NCBI GenBank assembly: GCA_029204225.1
Contig: CM055096.1
Coordinates: 38,199,623 to 38,263,622, forward strand
Direction of reading: 5' to 3'
From: Diphasiastrum complanatum
Taxonomy: Eukaryota > Streptophyta > Lycopodiopsida > Lycopodiales > Lycopodiaceae
DNA: 64,000 nucleotides
Positions 34,382 through 44,505 of this stretch are shown here, in pieces; position 1 is the first letter of the stretch; the number at the start of each line of letters is the position of its first letter. The notes under the pieces were generated by a model. That model saw nothing but the letters and a program-made list of their open reading frames with translations, was not told the origin of the DNA and did not search any database. Made by a program: the position numbers and the translations under genes.

Positions 34382-35958
34382 TGAAGATCAAAGATCTTCG
34401 TGAAGAGCTTCTTAGCATTGACGAAATTGTCGAGAACTCTCAATTTGTTTCAATTACTCTTAATTCACTTCCTCATTCCTATCTTCCATTTGTGTCTACT
34501 TTAAGCATATCTCTTAGGGGACAACAAATCTCCTTTGAAGAGCTTGTTGGCTTACTTCTCCAAGAAGAGCAAACAAGGATTAATTTTGGTGAACAAGAAA
34601 ATCAAGCCTTCTTCACCAAAGGCAAAGGCAAGGGCAAGTGGAAAGGTAAGCCTTTTTCTTCCAAGGATCAAAAATCCAAGGAAGGCCAAGATCAAGGATC
34701 CAAACAGAAGGGTAAGTGCCGTTATTGTAAAAAGTTTGGGCATCACATAAAGGAATGTAGGAAGAAGCTTACTAAGGATAAAGCGAAAGGTATTGATACA
34801 AATACAACCATGATTTCATTAGAACAAAAGGAGAATGATTCTTTCAATGGTGATTTTGCTTTTGTCACTAACAATCTCATTTCTAATCAAAATGAGATTT
34901 CTAGCACTTATCGACTTGCTGGTTTTCCAGCAAAAAACAGCACTACTTCAGCTTTGCAGGTTGCTATTTTTTCTTCCATTGATTGGGTGATTGATAGTGG
35001 AGCTACACGCCATATGACTCACCATAGAGACGTCTTCACAAAGCTTATGAAAATCAAAGATGGAAGCAAGGTTGAAGGTGTTGACAACACCTCCTATCCA
35101 ATTGAAGGCATTGGATCTATATCCCTCATTCTTCCCAATGGAGAAGAAAAGTACATTCGAAATGTACTTTATGTTCCTAAGATTAAGAAAAATCTCATTT
35201 CGGTCTCTACAATTATGATTGTAGAATTTAAAGAAGACAAATGTCTTATAAAAGACCCAAAGAGATCACTTTTAATTGTTGCTTCGGGAACATTGCGAGG
35301 AGGTTTGTTTTTGTTGGATATTTATGAACCTAAAGCTTTGACATCGTTTGGTCTTGTTGCTACTAATTCACATGCATTGGAGTTGGCTAAACTATGGCAT
35401 GCGAGGTACGGGCACCTCAATTTTGGAAGTTTGAATATGTTGAAGAAATTCAACATGGTAGAAGGCATTCCAAATATGGAGCATCCCGAAGGACATGTAT
35501 GCGAAGGATGCATACTTGCTATGATAGAAAATCAATTTGGGCATACTTTGAAGATACTACGTACCGACCGACGAGGGGAATACATTAAAAGTACGTTCGG
35601 CACGTTTCTTCAAAGCAAAGGCATTCTACATCAAATGACTACACCTTACACACCGCAACAAAATGGTGTTGCCGAGAGAAAAAATCGCACAATCATGGAG
35701 ATGGCTCGTTGCATGCTTAAGGCAAAGGGCGGTCCCCACAAGTTTTGGGCTGAAGCGGTTATTACGGCGGCATACATTAGTAATCGGTGTCCGACTAAAG
35801 CCTTGAAGATTTTGACTCCTTATGAAGTTTGGTATGGTAAGAAGCCATCGGTTTCTCACTTTCGCACTTTTGGTTGCACGACTTATGCGTTTATTCCCGA
35901 TAAGCTAAGATCCAAACTAGATGATAAAGGAGTAAAATGCATTTTTATGGGCTATAGT
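34381..35958 (+). pseudogene. Copia gag end, protease and partial integrase
   Basis: A long open frame of about 526 residues up to the insertion of the nested gypsy LTR. In order: end of capsid, a Lys/Gly-rich stretch (KGKGKGKWKGK), the CCHC knuckle CRYCKKFGHHIKEC, protease WVIDSGATRHM, GAG-pre-integrase LWHARYGHLNFGS with CEGCILA, then a deletion that joins this directly to ENQFGHTLKILRTDRRGEY. The first catalytic Asp of integrase is therefore missing, while the second (RTDRRGEY) and the Glu (NGVAERKNR) are present. It ends in the FGCTTYAFIPDKLRSK region at a GYSSYG motif, where the gypsy LTR interrupts it. Confidence 0.9.
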
Positions 35959-36408
35959 AGTTATGGACTCGGCTCATTACATTCGCCATGTCCATTTACA
36001 TTTACTTTACTTTATGCATAGGCAGGCTTTGGGCCCTTTTTTATTCATTATTTGACATTTAGACTATATGGTTGGCCTTGGGCCCTATTATTGACGTTTA
36101 GACCATATTATTGGCCTTGGGCCCTATGATTCACTATATCAGTTATTTGGTCATATTACTGAGAGTGGGGGCGTTCTTAGAGGGCGCACTATTTTCCCTC
36201 TCAGTTTGGCCCTAGCCACTGGAAGCTTCCTTTTAGGACTTCCTCTTGGCTATAAGTAGGGATTCTGTGTCATTTGTTACTTGGCTTATGAATGATCTCC
36301 TTCTTTAGTCTCTTTAAGCTTTCCCTCTCCTGCTTTCTAGGGTTAAGTCTTGCTTATGTGATGCTTTCATAGACTAAATCTAGATCAGCCGTGGCTACGT
36401 TCATAACT
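35959..36408 (+). repeat. Gypsy 5' LTR with AGTTATG...CATAACT ends
   Basis: 450 bp. The boundaries follow from three facts: shared sequence with 40553-41003, direct contact with the primer-binding site, and the atagt duplication. Ends are a 7-bp inverted repeat AGTTATG/CATAACT, not TG...CA. It contains ggctataagtaggg (TATA-like, about 36248). It repeats gccttgggccctat twice internally. Confidence 0.88.
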
Positions 36409-36420
36409 TGGTATCAGAGC
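36409..36420 (+). promoter_or_regulatory. Primer-binding site, initiator tRNA-Met type
   Basis: TGGTATCAGAGC directly abuts the LTR end. Confidence 0.92.
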
Positions 36421-36960
36421 ACTTTTTTGAGCATCTCCATTGAGCAGATTTTTCTCTCACAGGAGGGCGCCCATCTTCAGCTTGGATCTTCACCATTTTT
36501 CAGCCGGATCTTCACCATTTCTCCACACTTGTCTTGCAGATTTTCACGACGGATCGGAGGAGGACAGGCGCCCACTTGCTGCCCATTTCTAGCGCCCTCT
36601 TGCTGGCTGCCTACTGCTGCATTTTCAGCCTTTTTCCTCCCCTATTTTGGGCGCCCTACTGCCTCCTATTTGCTGCCCTATTGGGCGCCCTCATGCTTGT
36701 TGACCAGCGCCCTACTGCTCCTTCCTTTGCTGAAAATTTCCGCTTTTTGCTGCCCCTATTCGCCACCTTCCATCAGCCACTCCTAGCGCCCTACCAACCC
36801 ATCTTTTTGATCCAATTTTTTTTTTGCCGTTTACTACCTCTCTTGGACGCCCACACTCCACCATAGCTGGCGTCCTACATCCGCCTCAATTTCAGCTCAT
36901 CCTCCTACACTGCTGTCTGTGTTCGCAACCCTACCCCGGACAATACAAACACGCCTAGGG
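36421..36960 (+). promoter_or_regulatory. Gypsy leader with repeated GGGCGCCC palindromes
   Basis: Pyrimidine-rich non-coding leader with at least seven copies of a GGGCGCCC/AGCGCCCT core (about 36464, 36568, 36590, 36649, 36683, 36706 and 36784), plus weaker ones to 36870. Open frames across it (36391-36866) have no domain and are low-complexity. Confidence 0.6.
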
Positions 36961-36969
36961 CACTACCCC

Positions 36970-37885
36970 AGATGAGTCCGATATCTACATTCATATATCT
37001 GATGAGCCTGATCTATCTCCTGAGCCTTCTACTGATTTACTTCCTGCTACTTGCCATGCTCAGCTTGCTTATGCTACCTGGACAGGGTGCCCCGGTCCTC
37101 GCTCCATTCGGCTACGTGTGCGCATTACTGGTCGTGAGTATATTGCTTTAGTTGATACCGGCAACACTCATTCCTTTATCAGCAGTTATGTTCTCAGCCG
37201 GATACGCGCTTCACCTATTCCTGCTCCACAGCCTCTCACAGTCGAGGTTGCCAGTTCTCACTCATTTCCTAGTTCTCAGATGTTTCAGGGATTATCCTAC
37301 CGCATTGGTGATTTTTTTGGACAGGCAGATCTTTATATCATTCCTCTGGAGCGCTATGACCTTATCCTTGGTGCTGATTGGTTTGCTTCATTGGGAGCGG
37401 TTACTTTGGACCTGGCTCAGCAGACATTGACATTTGTTCATGATGCAGTGACCCACTCACTTGCTGGTATTGATTCTCAGGCAGATTTCCAGCTGATCAG
37501 CGGGAAGCAGTTTATCCGCAGCCTACCTAAGGCTCATTGTGCAGCTTTATTATGTGTTCAGCGTGCTGCAGCAGATTCTCCAGTGACTACCTCTCCTCCA
37601 GCAGCTGTTCCTCAGGTGATCTCTAACTTATTACATCAGTATGCATTTGTCTTTTCAGAACCTACGACGCTACCACCATTACGTGATGTGAACCACCATA
37701 TTGATTTGCGTCCTGGTTCTGCTCCTCCCTCCCGGCCTCCTTACCGTATGTCTAAGTTTGAGCGTGATGAGGTTGAGCTTCAGATTACTGCTTTACTAGA
37801 TCAGGGCCTTATTGTTCCTAGTCACAGTCCTTTTGGTGCCCCTGTTCTCCTTGTCAGTAAGAAAAATTTATCGTGCCCTCAATAA
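36970..37885 (+). pseudogene. Gypsy protease and start of RT
   Basis: The open frame includes the aspartic protease active site ALVDTGNTHSF, followed by LGADWFASLGAVTLD, the typical second half of gypsy proteases. A linker follows, then the RT entry region HHIDLRPGSAPPSRPPYRMS and GLIVPSHSPFGAPVLLVSKK. The frame is lost at about 37860, where roughly ten codons of the RT are deleted with a frame change. The annotated ATG at 37118 is not a real start, because the frame extends upstream to about 36970. Gag and zinc knuckle, which should precede, are absent. Confidence 0.87.
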
Positions 37886-38858
37886 GTTGACCATCTGTAG
37901 CCAGTATCCTATTCCTCAAATGGATGATCTCTTTGACCAGTTAGGCACCTCTCATCTTTTCTCTAAGATAGACTTACGTTCCGGCTATCACCAGATTAGG
38001 ATGCATCCTTCGGACGAACACAAGACTGCGTTTCGTACCCATCTTGGTTTGTATGAGTTTCGTGTTCTTCCTTTTGGTGTTACTAATGGTCCACCTACGT
38101 TCCAGAATGTGATGAATAACATCATGCGTCCTCTCCTTGGTTGTTATGTTTTAGTTTATTTTGATGATATTCTTGTTTTTAGTAAGACTCTTGATGAGCA
38201 TGTGTTACATCTTTCATCTGTTTTTCAATTGCTTGTTCATCACCAGTTGTTTGCTAAACTTTCTAAATGTTCCTTTGCTGTTGTTGAGATTGAGTTTTTA
38301 GGATTTCTCATTTGTGATGGTCGTATTCGTTTGGACCCTCATATGGTTCGGGCAATCGCTGATTGGCCTGTTCCCACAGATGTCCACCATGTTCGTATGT
38401 TTCTTGGTCTTGCTACTCACCTTCGTCGTCCTGTTCCTCACTTTGCCACTGTGGCTGCCCCTCTTCATGCCCTTTTGAAGAAGTCTAGTGCTTTTGTTTG
38501 GACTTCTGATTCTCAGTTCGCCTTTGACACTCTTCGTCGTGCTGTTGTGGAGGCCTCTGTCTTGTGTTTACCACAGTTTGATCAGAAATTTATTGTTGAG
38601 ACCGATGCTAGTAATGTTGGTTTGGGTGCCTTGCTTCGTCAGTCTCAGTGTATTATTGCTTATGAGTCGCATCGTTTACGCTCTTATGAGCAACGTTATT
38701 CTGTCCATGAGAAAGAGCTTCTTGACATTATCTATGCTCTTAAGAAGTGGCGCCATTACCTGTACCGTATTCCTTTTGATATCATTACTGATCATCAGTC
38801 CTTACGTTATCTCTTCTCCCAGCGTGATCTTAGTGATCGTCAGTTTCGTTGGTTGTAG
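37862..38858 (+). pseudogene. Gypsy reverse transcriptase and RNase H
   Basis: RT landmarks in order: YRALNKLTI, FSKIDLRSGYHQIRM, KTAFRTHLGLYEF, LPFGVTNGPPTFQ and LVYFDDILVFS (the YxDD catalytic motif). RNase H follows: VETDASNVGLGALL with the first catalytic Asp, YSVHEKELLDII with Glu, and IITDHQSLRYL. The frame ends in a single stop at 38856-38858 in a conserved position (RWL-stop-FLQ), where related elements have Gln or Glu. The same frame continues at 38859 without other damage, so the product is cut only by this codon and by the deletion near 37860. Confidence 0.9.
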
Positions 38859-40508
38859 TTTTTACAATCTTTTGATTTTTCTATTTTGTATCGTCCTGGT
38901 CGTGCTAACACTGCTGCTGACGCATTGTCTAGACTTCCTGCTTTATTGAATACCCTTGTTGCCATGATCCCTTCCTGGTTTGATGATCTTCCATCTGCTT
39001 ATCTTACATGTTCTGATTTTCGTGATGTTTATAGTTCTGCACCACCTATGTCGTCTTCACCTCATCAGGCTTATTCCATTGTTGACCACCGTCTTTATCA
39101 TTATGGTTCTCTTTGTATTCCTAGTTCTTTGGGTATCCGTTCTCAGTTGTTGTCGGATGCTCATTCGTCCCCAGTTGGGGGTCATTTTGGATTTCAGAAG
39201 TCTTATGCTCGTCTTAAGGATCATTTCTATTGGCCATCCCTTAGGAAAGAGCTTGTTGTACTTATTCGTACCTGTCCTTTCTGCTTACGTAATAAGTACT
39301 CCCGTGCTAAGTCCGCTGGTTTGCTTCAGAGTTGGCCTATTCCTCACCACCAGTGGACTGATATTTCTATGGACTTCATCATTGGCCTTCCCCGCACCCG
39401 TCGTGGTCACGATTCATGTATGGTGGTAGTTGACAGGTTCTCGAAACAGGCACATTTCATACTCGTCCGCAGTACTATCACAGCAGAGCAGTGTGCACGC
39501 TTGTTCCTTTCAGAGATATTTCGCCTACATGGGTTTCCTCGTACTATCCTTTCTGATCGGGATAGTAAGTTTACATCATTGTTCTGGACAGAGCTTATGC
39601 GTATATTGGATGTACAGCTTTTTATGGGGTTTGCTTATCATTCTACTTCTGATGGGCAGTCTGAGGTCCTTAACAGGATCCTTGAGAATTATTTGCGCCA
39701 TTTTGTTACTCCTTCAGGGAAGGATTGGGATCAGCACTTATGTTTGGCAGAGTATAGCTATAACAGCTCTGTTAGTACCAGCACCGACGTTGCACCATCT
39801 TTATTATCTCATGGTTATGCACCTCTTTTACCTGGTATTCCTCTTCCTCTCGAGGATACACCTGTGACACTGTCTTCATTTCTATCAGGTGCTCGCGAGC
39901 TTATTCTCCAGGCCAGTTCCCATTTGCAGCAGGTCCAGCAGCGTTATCAGGCTTCAGTTGATCGTCATCGACGTCATGTTGAGTTTCATGTTGGTGATAT
40001 GGTATATCTACGCCTACGGTTTGCACGTCATCATTTTCTTCAGGGCCATGCTTCTACTGAGAAGCTTGCACCACGTTATTATGGGCCTTATTGTATATTG
40101 GAGGTTCTTAGTCCAGTTACATATCGTCTTCAGCTTCCTGCTTCCACACATGCCTGTGATATATTCCATGTCAGTTTATTACGTGCTGCTATTGAGGATG
40201 ATGCTCCTCGTGATGCTGAGTTTCCTACTGCACCGGATCTCTTTCCTTTATTACCTGCTGCTATCCTTCAGGTGCGTTTGCATCATAGTCGACGCCGCCG
40301 GCAGATTCAGTTCCTAGTCTAGTGGGATGGTCGTCCTGTTGAGGAGGCCACATGGGAGCCTATTGATGTCTTTTATCATACACCGTCACTTGTGGATCAG
40401 GCTCGTGCTCTTGCCGCACTTGTTGATTCCTCTACATCAGCTGTTGCTCCAGTTGTTACTACACCAGATGCTGTTCTAGTTGATCCTCCAGGGCTTGCTG
40501 TTACTTGA
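38859..40508 (+). pseudogene. Gypsy integrase with chromodomain
   Basis: Same frame as the RT. It starts with the end of RNase H (YRPGRANTAADALSRLP), then the zinc module (GGHFGFQKSYARLK; CPFCLRNK), and a complete catalytic triad: D in DISMDFIIGLP, D in LSDRDSKFTS and E in DGQSEVLNRIL. The GPY module (APRYYGPYCILEVL) is present. A stop at 40320-40322 interrupts the chromodomain; beyond it the same frame reads WDGRPVEEATWEP and continues to 40508. The chromodomain marks this as a chromovirus and would steer integration to modified chromatin. Apart from the stop, the integrase looks intact. Confidence 0.9.
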
Positions 40509-40552
40509 TCCAGTCCTTTATGGCAGTTGGGTCTTATTTTTGTGTCGGGGAG

Positions 40553-41003
40553 AGTTATGGACTCGGCTCATTACATTCGCCATGTCCATTTACATTTACT
40601 TTACTTTATGCATAGGCAGGCTTTGGGCCCTTTTTTATTCATTATTTGACATTTAGACTATATGGTTGGCCTTGGGCCCTATTATTGACATTTAGACCAT
40701 ATTATTGGCCTTGGGCCCTATGATTCACTATATTGGTTATTTGGTCATATTACTGAGAGTGGGGGCCTTCTTGGAGGGCGCACTATTTTTCCTCTCAGTT
40801 TGGCCCTAGCCACTGGAAGCTTCCTTTTAGGGCTTCCTCTTGGCTATAAGTAGGGATTCTGTGTCATTTGTTACTTGGCTTATGATATGATCTCCTTCTT
40901 TAGTCTCTTTAAGCTTTCTCTCTCCTGCTTTCTAGGGTTAAGTCTTGCTTATGTGATGCTTTCATAGACTAAATCTAGATCAGCCGTGGCTACGTTCATA
41001 ACT
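40553..41003 (+). repeat. Gypsy 3' LTR
   Basis: 451 bp, about 98% identical by eye to 35959-36408, preceded by the purine tract gtcggggag. Same AGTTATG...CATAACT ends. Confidence 0.9.
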
Positions 41004-41008
41004 ATAGT

Positions 41009-41640
41009 AGTGAAAGTAAAGGCTATAGATTGTTTAATGTGGATACTAACAAAATCATAGTGAGTCGTGATGTTCATTTTGATGAGAAGAACTCCTATGA
41101 TCTTACGCCCATTCATGTCAGGGGACATCCCCCAAGATGACTATGTTGAAGTGTTTCCAGATTTGGTATCACCATCTAATGTTGAAGAGGAGGGACTGCC
41201 ATCATCCTCTAATGGACAGCCCATTGATTCTTCAAGCGAACAGCCCATAATTCATCAAGAGGAGCATAAATCAAGCAAGAAGCAGCCCATCGTTGCTACA
41301 TCCTCAAGTGAAGCAGAATATAGAGCAACGTTTTCAGCCACTACGGAGTGTATATGGCTGAGACAATTACTTGTCGATATGAAGCATGGCCAGCCCTCAG
41401 CTACTCTCCTATTTACGGATAGTCAAAGTGTGCACGAAATCCAGTATTTCATGCAAGAACAAAGCATATCGAGATCCACTATCACTTTGTTCGGGAGAGG
41501 CTTCATAATGGCGACATCACGCTTGAATATTGTCCCACGGAGGATAATATTGCAGATGTGTTCACTAAGGCATTGCCTAGAGTTCGATTTGAAGCTCTTT
41601 GTGAAGCTTTAAATTTAAAGCAACATGCTGATTTTCTTAC
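41009..41640 (+). pseudogene. Copia integrase end and RNase H
   Basis: Continuation of the copia frame interrupted at 35958. It has the YRLFNVDTNKIIVSRDVHFDE stretch (about 41020-41090), then a shift and a deletion that removes RT, then RNase H: VATSSSEAEYRATFSATTE and LFTDSQSV. After another frame break comes EIHYHFVRERL and the ADVFTKALP ending of copia RNase H. Stops at about 41640. Confidence 0.85.
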
Positions 41641-41687
41641 TTAGTGAATACATGTCATTTCTACATGTCATTTTCATTTAAGGAGGG

Positions 41688-42070
41688 TGTTAGAATAATA
41701 AATGTAAATGATGTAGAAGCCATAGGTTACTATGACCCAAAAGGTCGAGGGACTCGTGGGTCCACTAGGGGCCTATACATGTGAATTAAGTACCTAACTT
41801 GTTATTTGGGGTACGTAATTATTTTATGTAACTTATGGTAGCTAGATAGCCATTAGTCAAGTTATTGGACAGCCAATAGTCATGAAGGTAGATAGCCATC
41901 TTGGACTACTTATATGTAGCCATTCATTTGTATGAGACACACTTTTATTAAGCAATCTATTGTTCATATTGGCTGTCCACAAGTTTCTACAAGAGAGTCA
42001 TCTAACCATCTCTCTCTTCTCTTTGAGAATACTTTGTGTTAATGAATAGTCTTGATTCTGGATTCCTACA
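41688..42070 (+). repeat. Copia 3' LTR (intact partner of the palindrome)
   Basis: 383 bp starting TGTTAGAATAA after the purine tract aaggaggg, ending gattcctaca. Its last 72 bp match the right half of 33200-33319, and its last 54 bp are inverted in the left half. Followed by tgagt. Confidence 0.87.
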
Positions 42071-42075
42071 TGAGT

Positions 42076-42899
42076 TGGGTCCAACTTCTTGCTTTCGAAA
42101 GCCACAGGTTTACCATCCTGGTAAAAGACTGCACCCACCGCATAGTCACTAGCATCCGTTTCCACCAGGAAAGGTCTGCTAGGGTCCACTATGTGTAAGA
42201 TAGGGGCTGTAGACACTAGCATCTTCAAAGCTTCAAAGCTTTGATTAAGTTCATTGGTCCAAGTAACATGTGGACTGATTTTCGAACGCCTTCTTGCTTT
42301 CTTCTTATTACCCTTTTTAGTTTTTCTTTTGGCTTTCTTCACTCCCTTAAGAAGATTCGTTAGAGGCAATGCAATTAAGGCATAGTCGTTAATGAATTTA
42401 TGGAAAAACTTTGTGAAACCCAAAAAGGATTTAACTTCCCTCATGGTCTTTAGGATAGGCCAATCACAAACTTTTTGGACCTTATCATAATCGATCTCAA
42501 GACCTCGATCGGAAACGATATGTCCCAAGTACTTGAGTCTTGTCTGAAAGAACTCACACTTAGACTCCTTAGCATAAAGCTTTAACTGCCTTAAAATATC
42601 TAAGATCGTACGCAAATGTGCCTCATGCTCCTCAAGAGTCCTACTATAATTCAAGATGTCATCCAAAAATACCATGAGAAACTTCCCTAGATATGGACGT
42701 TCATCATCTGTTGGAAGGTTGCCAGGGCATTAGTTAGACCACTGGGTAAAACTAAAAATTCGTAATGGCCATGCCTAGAACGAAAACCAGTTTTGGAAAC
42801 ATCCCCCTTGTTGACATTAAGGCATTGATGTAGGTCTTGTTTTGGACTTTGATAGTTGAAGTGAGACTGGAAATGATGTTTTTGAACTTTGTTAGGCCC
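42076..42899 (-). pseudogene. Gypsy chromovirus RT and RNase H start
   Basis: Minus strand. Right part (42899-42687): decayed RT with KTGFRSRHGHYEFLVLPSG and LTNALATFQQMM. Next VFLDDILNYS, where the catalytic motif is F-L-D-D instead of Y-x-D-D. Then KYLGHIVSDRGLEID, VKSFLGFTKFFHKFI, a Lys/Arg-rich insertion (about 25 residues, GVKKAKRKTKKGNKKKARRR) unusual for this linker, and RNase H with FLVETDASDYAVGAVF up to ESKKLDPT at the tgagt site. The gene continues at 33199. The right end is cut by the LTR at 42900. Confidence 0.87.
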
Positions 42900-43362
42900 A
42901 AAAGGAGCCATTAGCCTTAAAAATAAGGCAGCTCCCTCTTTAGGCCCTCCAAAGTACTTAAATAAGGATAATAGGTCAACAAGGGCCCAAAGTAGACTTA
43001 ATAAGAGGGCTAATTATCCCTCAAGATAGTTATGTCCAGTTAAGTTAGGGGATTATCTATAAGTAGGCAAGAGATATCATTTTGAAGAATCTTTTGGCAT
43101 TTGCAAATGAGATAGCTTAGCTTCCTCTTTGTGAATAAGAGCCTTGAGATTAGAGCTTGCTAGGTCTCATGTGCCCAATCCACATGAATCCCATCCCCAA
43201 TTGTATTGATTTCCTTCCATCTCTCAATTCTATTGATGATTCCATGGAGCTCTATTTGTGACTTGTGTTTTATGGCTATATTTACATGAATGTTTTGTTA
43301 TTCTCTTGATTGTGGCTTTAGTTTCATTACTATTGCTATTTGATTGGGTTTGGCACGTGACA
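42900..43362 (+). repeat. Solo LTR, family G, copy 2
   Basis: 463 bp from TGTTAGGCCC to GGCACGTGACA, closely similar to 27218-27707. It interrupts or borders gypsy RT on its left. Flanking pentamers (aactt, atgtc) differ, and no RT continues on the right. Confidence 0.8.
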
Positions 43363-44212
43363 ATGTCAAACTTAGCGTGCAAATGACCACATAAGTTGTA
43401 TGAAATAAAGAGACAAGAATATTGCCAATTGCCACTGTCATCGAGCAAATAGTTCTTTGATTCCTCTATGCCCACATTTTATTTCACTCCTGGCAATTTG
43501 ATCCCCTTTCAGAGTTTAATATTCTATTCACGTAATTTCTATAAAAATGCTAAAAGAGACAAGTTTGTTTGGGTGCAAACCACTGAATTTGAACTTTGAG
43601 GGGAAACTTCTTTCTCTTGTAATTTATAAGATGTCTAAGTTACTTTGTATGAACATTTTGACAAACGAATTTTATAAGGCTATGAATCTTGATTTTGACG
43701 TGTTGCAAGACTCTGATGATTAGTTTTGATCTTGAAATTTCATTTGAACCCTACTCATGTTTATTTAATTTGTAAAAATCCAGGTTATAAAAAAAAAAGG
43801 GGTTGGGAAGTTTATGGACAGTCCTGTCTTGTGAAGTGACTCTTAGGATCCTTAATTACAGAGATAAACTTTCTGATCACAGAAGTCATTTTTCATAATA
43901 GTGCTTCTGTAGCTCTATTCTCTTTCTTTGATACCATATAGGGTGGTGGCTGAGATGCTACATGCTGCATGCTGCAGGGTTGAGCCCTTTGCCAACCTGT
44001 GATAGCATGAAGGCAAGGGGCAAGACCCTGCAGGAGTTTCATGTTGGGTCACAATCACTTCGTATCATAAAAGGTGTCCTACTACGTTTTTTTAATATTC
44101 GTGTGTGACTGGCAGTTGCCGACCAACCTCTAGAGAATAACACTTGGGCCTTGTGTTTGTCCCACGAGCAAGTCTGAATGAATCTGACCTCATATAAGGT
44201 TGGTTGCACAAC

Positions 44213-44214
<2 letters not shown>

Positions 44215-44264
<50 letters not shown>
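44215..44264. repeat. (GA)25 microsatellite
   Basis: Fifty bases of uninterrupted GA. Confidence 0.95.
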
Positions 44265-44265
<1 letters not shown>

Positions 44266-44267
<2 letters not shown>

Positions 44268-44505
44268 TACAATTCGGTTTGGTTGTGCTTTCATTGTCAA
44301 GAGACAAAAATGTAATTTCTTCTACATCAAAATGATATTTTGTAATGTCATTATAGGATTATGCTATTAAATCTATCCCTAGGAGAGTACAATTCGGTTT
44401 GGTTGTGCTTTCATTGTCAAGAGACAAAAATGTATTTTATTCTACATCAAAATGATAGTTTGTAATGTCATTATAGGATTATACTATTAAATCTATCTGC
44501 TAGGG
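44266..44505. repeat. Tandem duplication, 2 x 120 bp
   Basis: Copies 44266-44385 and 44386-44505 both start agtacaattcggtttggttg and differ at only a handful of positions. The first copy directly follows the GA repeat. Confidence 0.92.

Larger units (their letters stand above)
35954..41008 (+). mobile_element. Young Ty3/gypsy chromovirus without gag
   Basis: Bounded by atagt (35954-35958 and 41004-41008). Left LTR 35959-36408, primer-binding site 36409, leader, pol about 36970-40508, polypurine tract near 40543-40552, right LTR 40553-41003. LTRs differ at about 10 sites in 450 bp, so it is the youngest layer of this nest. Pol is nearly complete, but no gag precedes it. The element depends on others for particles if it moves at all. 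Confidence 0.92.
33195..42075 (+). mobile_element. Copia element inside gypsy RNase H, 5' LTR replaced by a palindrome
   Basis: Bounded by perfect duplications tgagt (33195-33199 and 42071-42075). Order: palindromic LTR remnant 33200-33319, primer-binding site 33320, leader, gag 33944, protease/integrase to 35958, a nested gypsy element, integrase end and RNase H 41009-41640, polypurine tract about 41679-41687, 3' LTR 41688-42070. RT is missing and the first integrase aspartate is deleted, so it is defective. The interrupted gypsy RNase H resumes on both sides. Confidence 0.88.

Noticed and set aside
36391-36866. Two plus ORFs in the gypsy leader
   Set aside because: Pyrimidine-rich low-complexity leader; no gag motif and overlapping frames are both open.
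38488-40317. Leucine/valine-rich plus frames parallel to gypsy pol
   Set aside because: Shadow frames of the conserved pol reading frame.
35952-41010. A 9-bp target duplication (ctatagtag) for the gypsy element
   Set aside because: Part of the match is LTR sequence (both LTR copies end cataact and share ag before ttatgg). The consistent solution is the 5-bp atagt with AGTTATG...CATAACT LTRs.
27218-43362. The two family-G LTRs as 5' and 3' LTR of one 16-kb element
   Set aside because: No primer-binding site after the first, no polypurine tract or pol before the second, and outer pentamers differ.
44039-44307. Two minus frames with SLSL stretches
   Set aside because: Translation of the GA repeat at 44215-44264.
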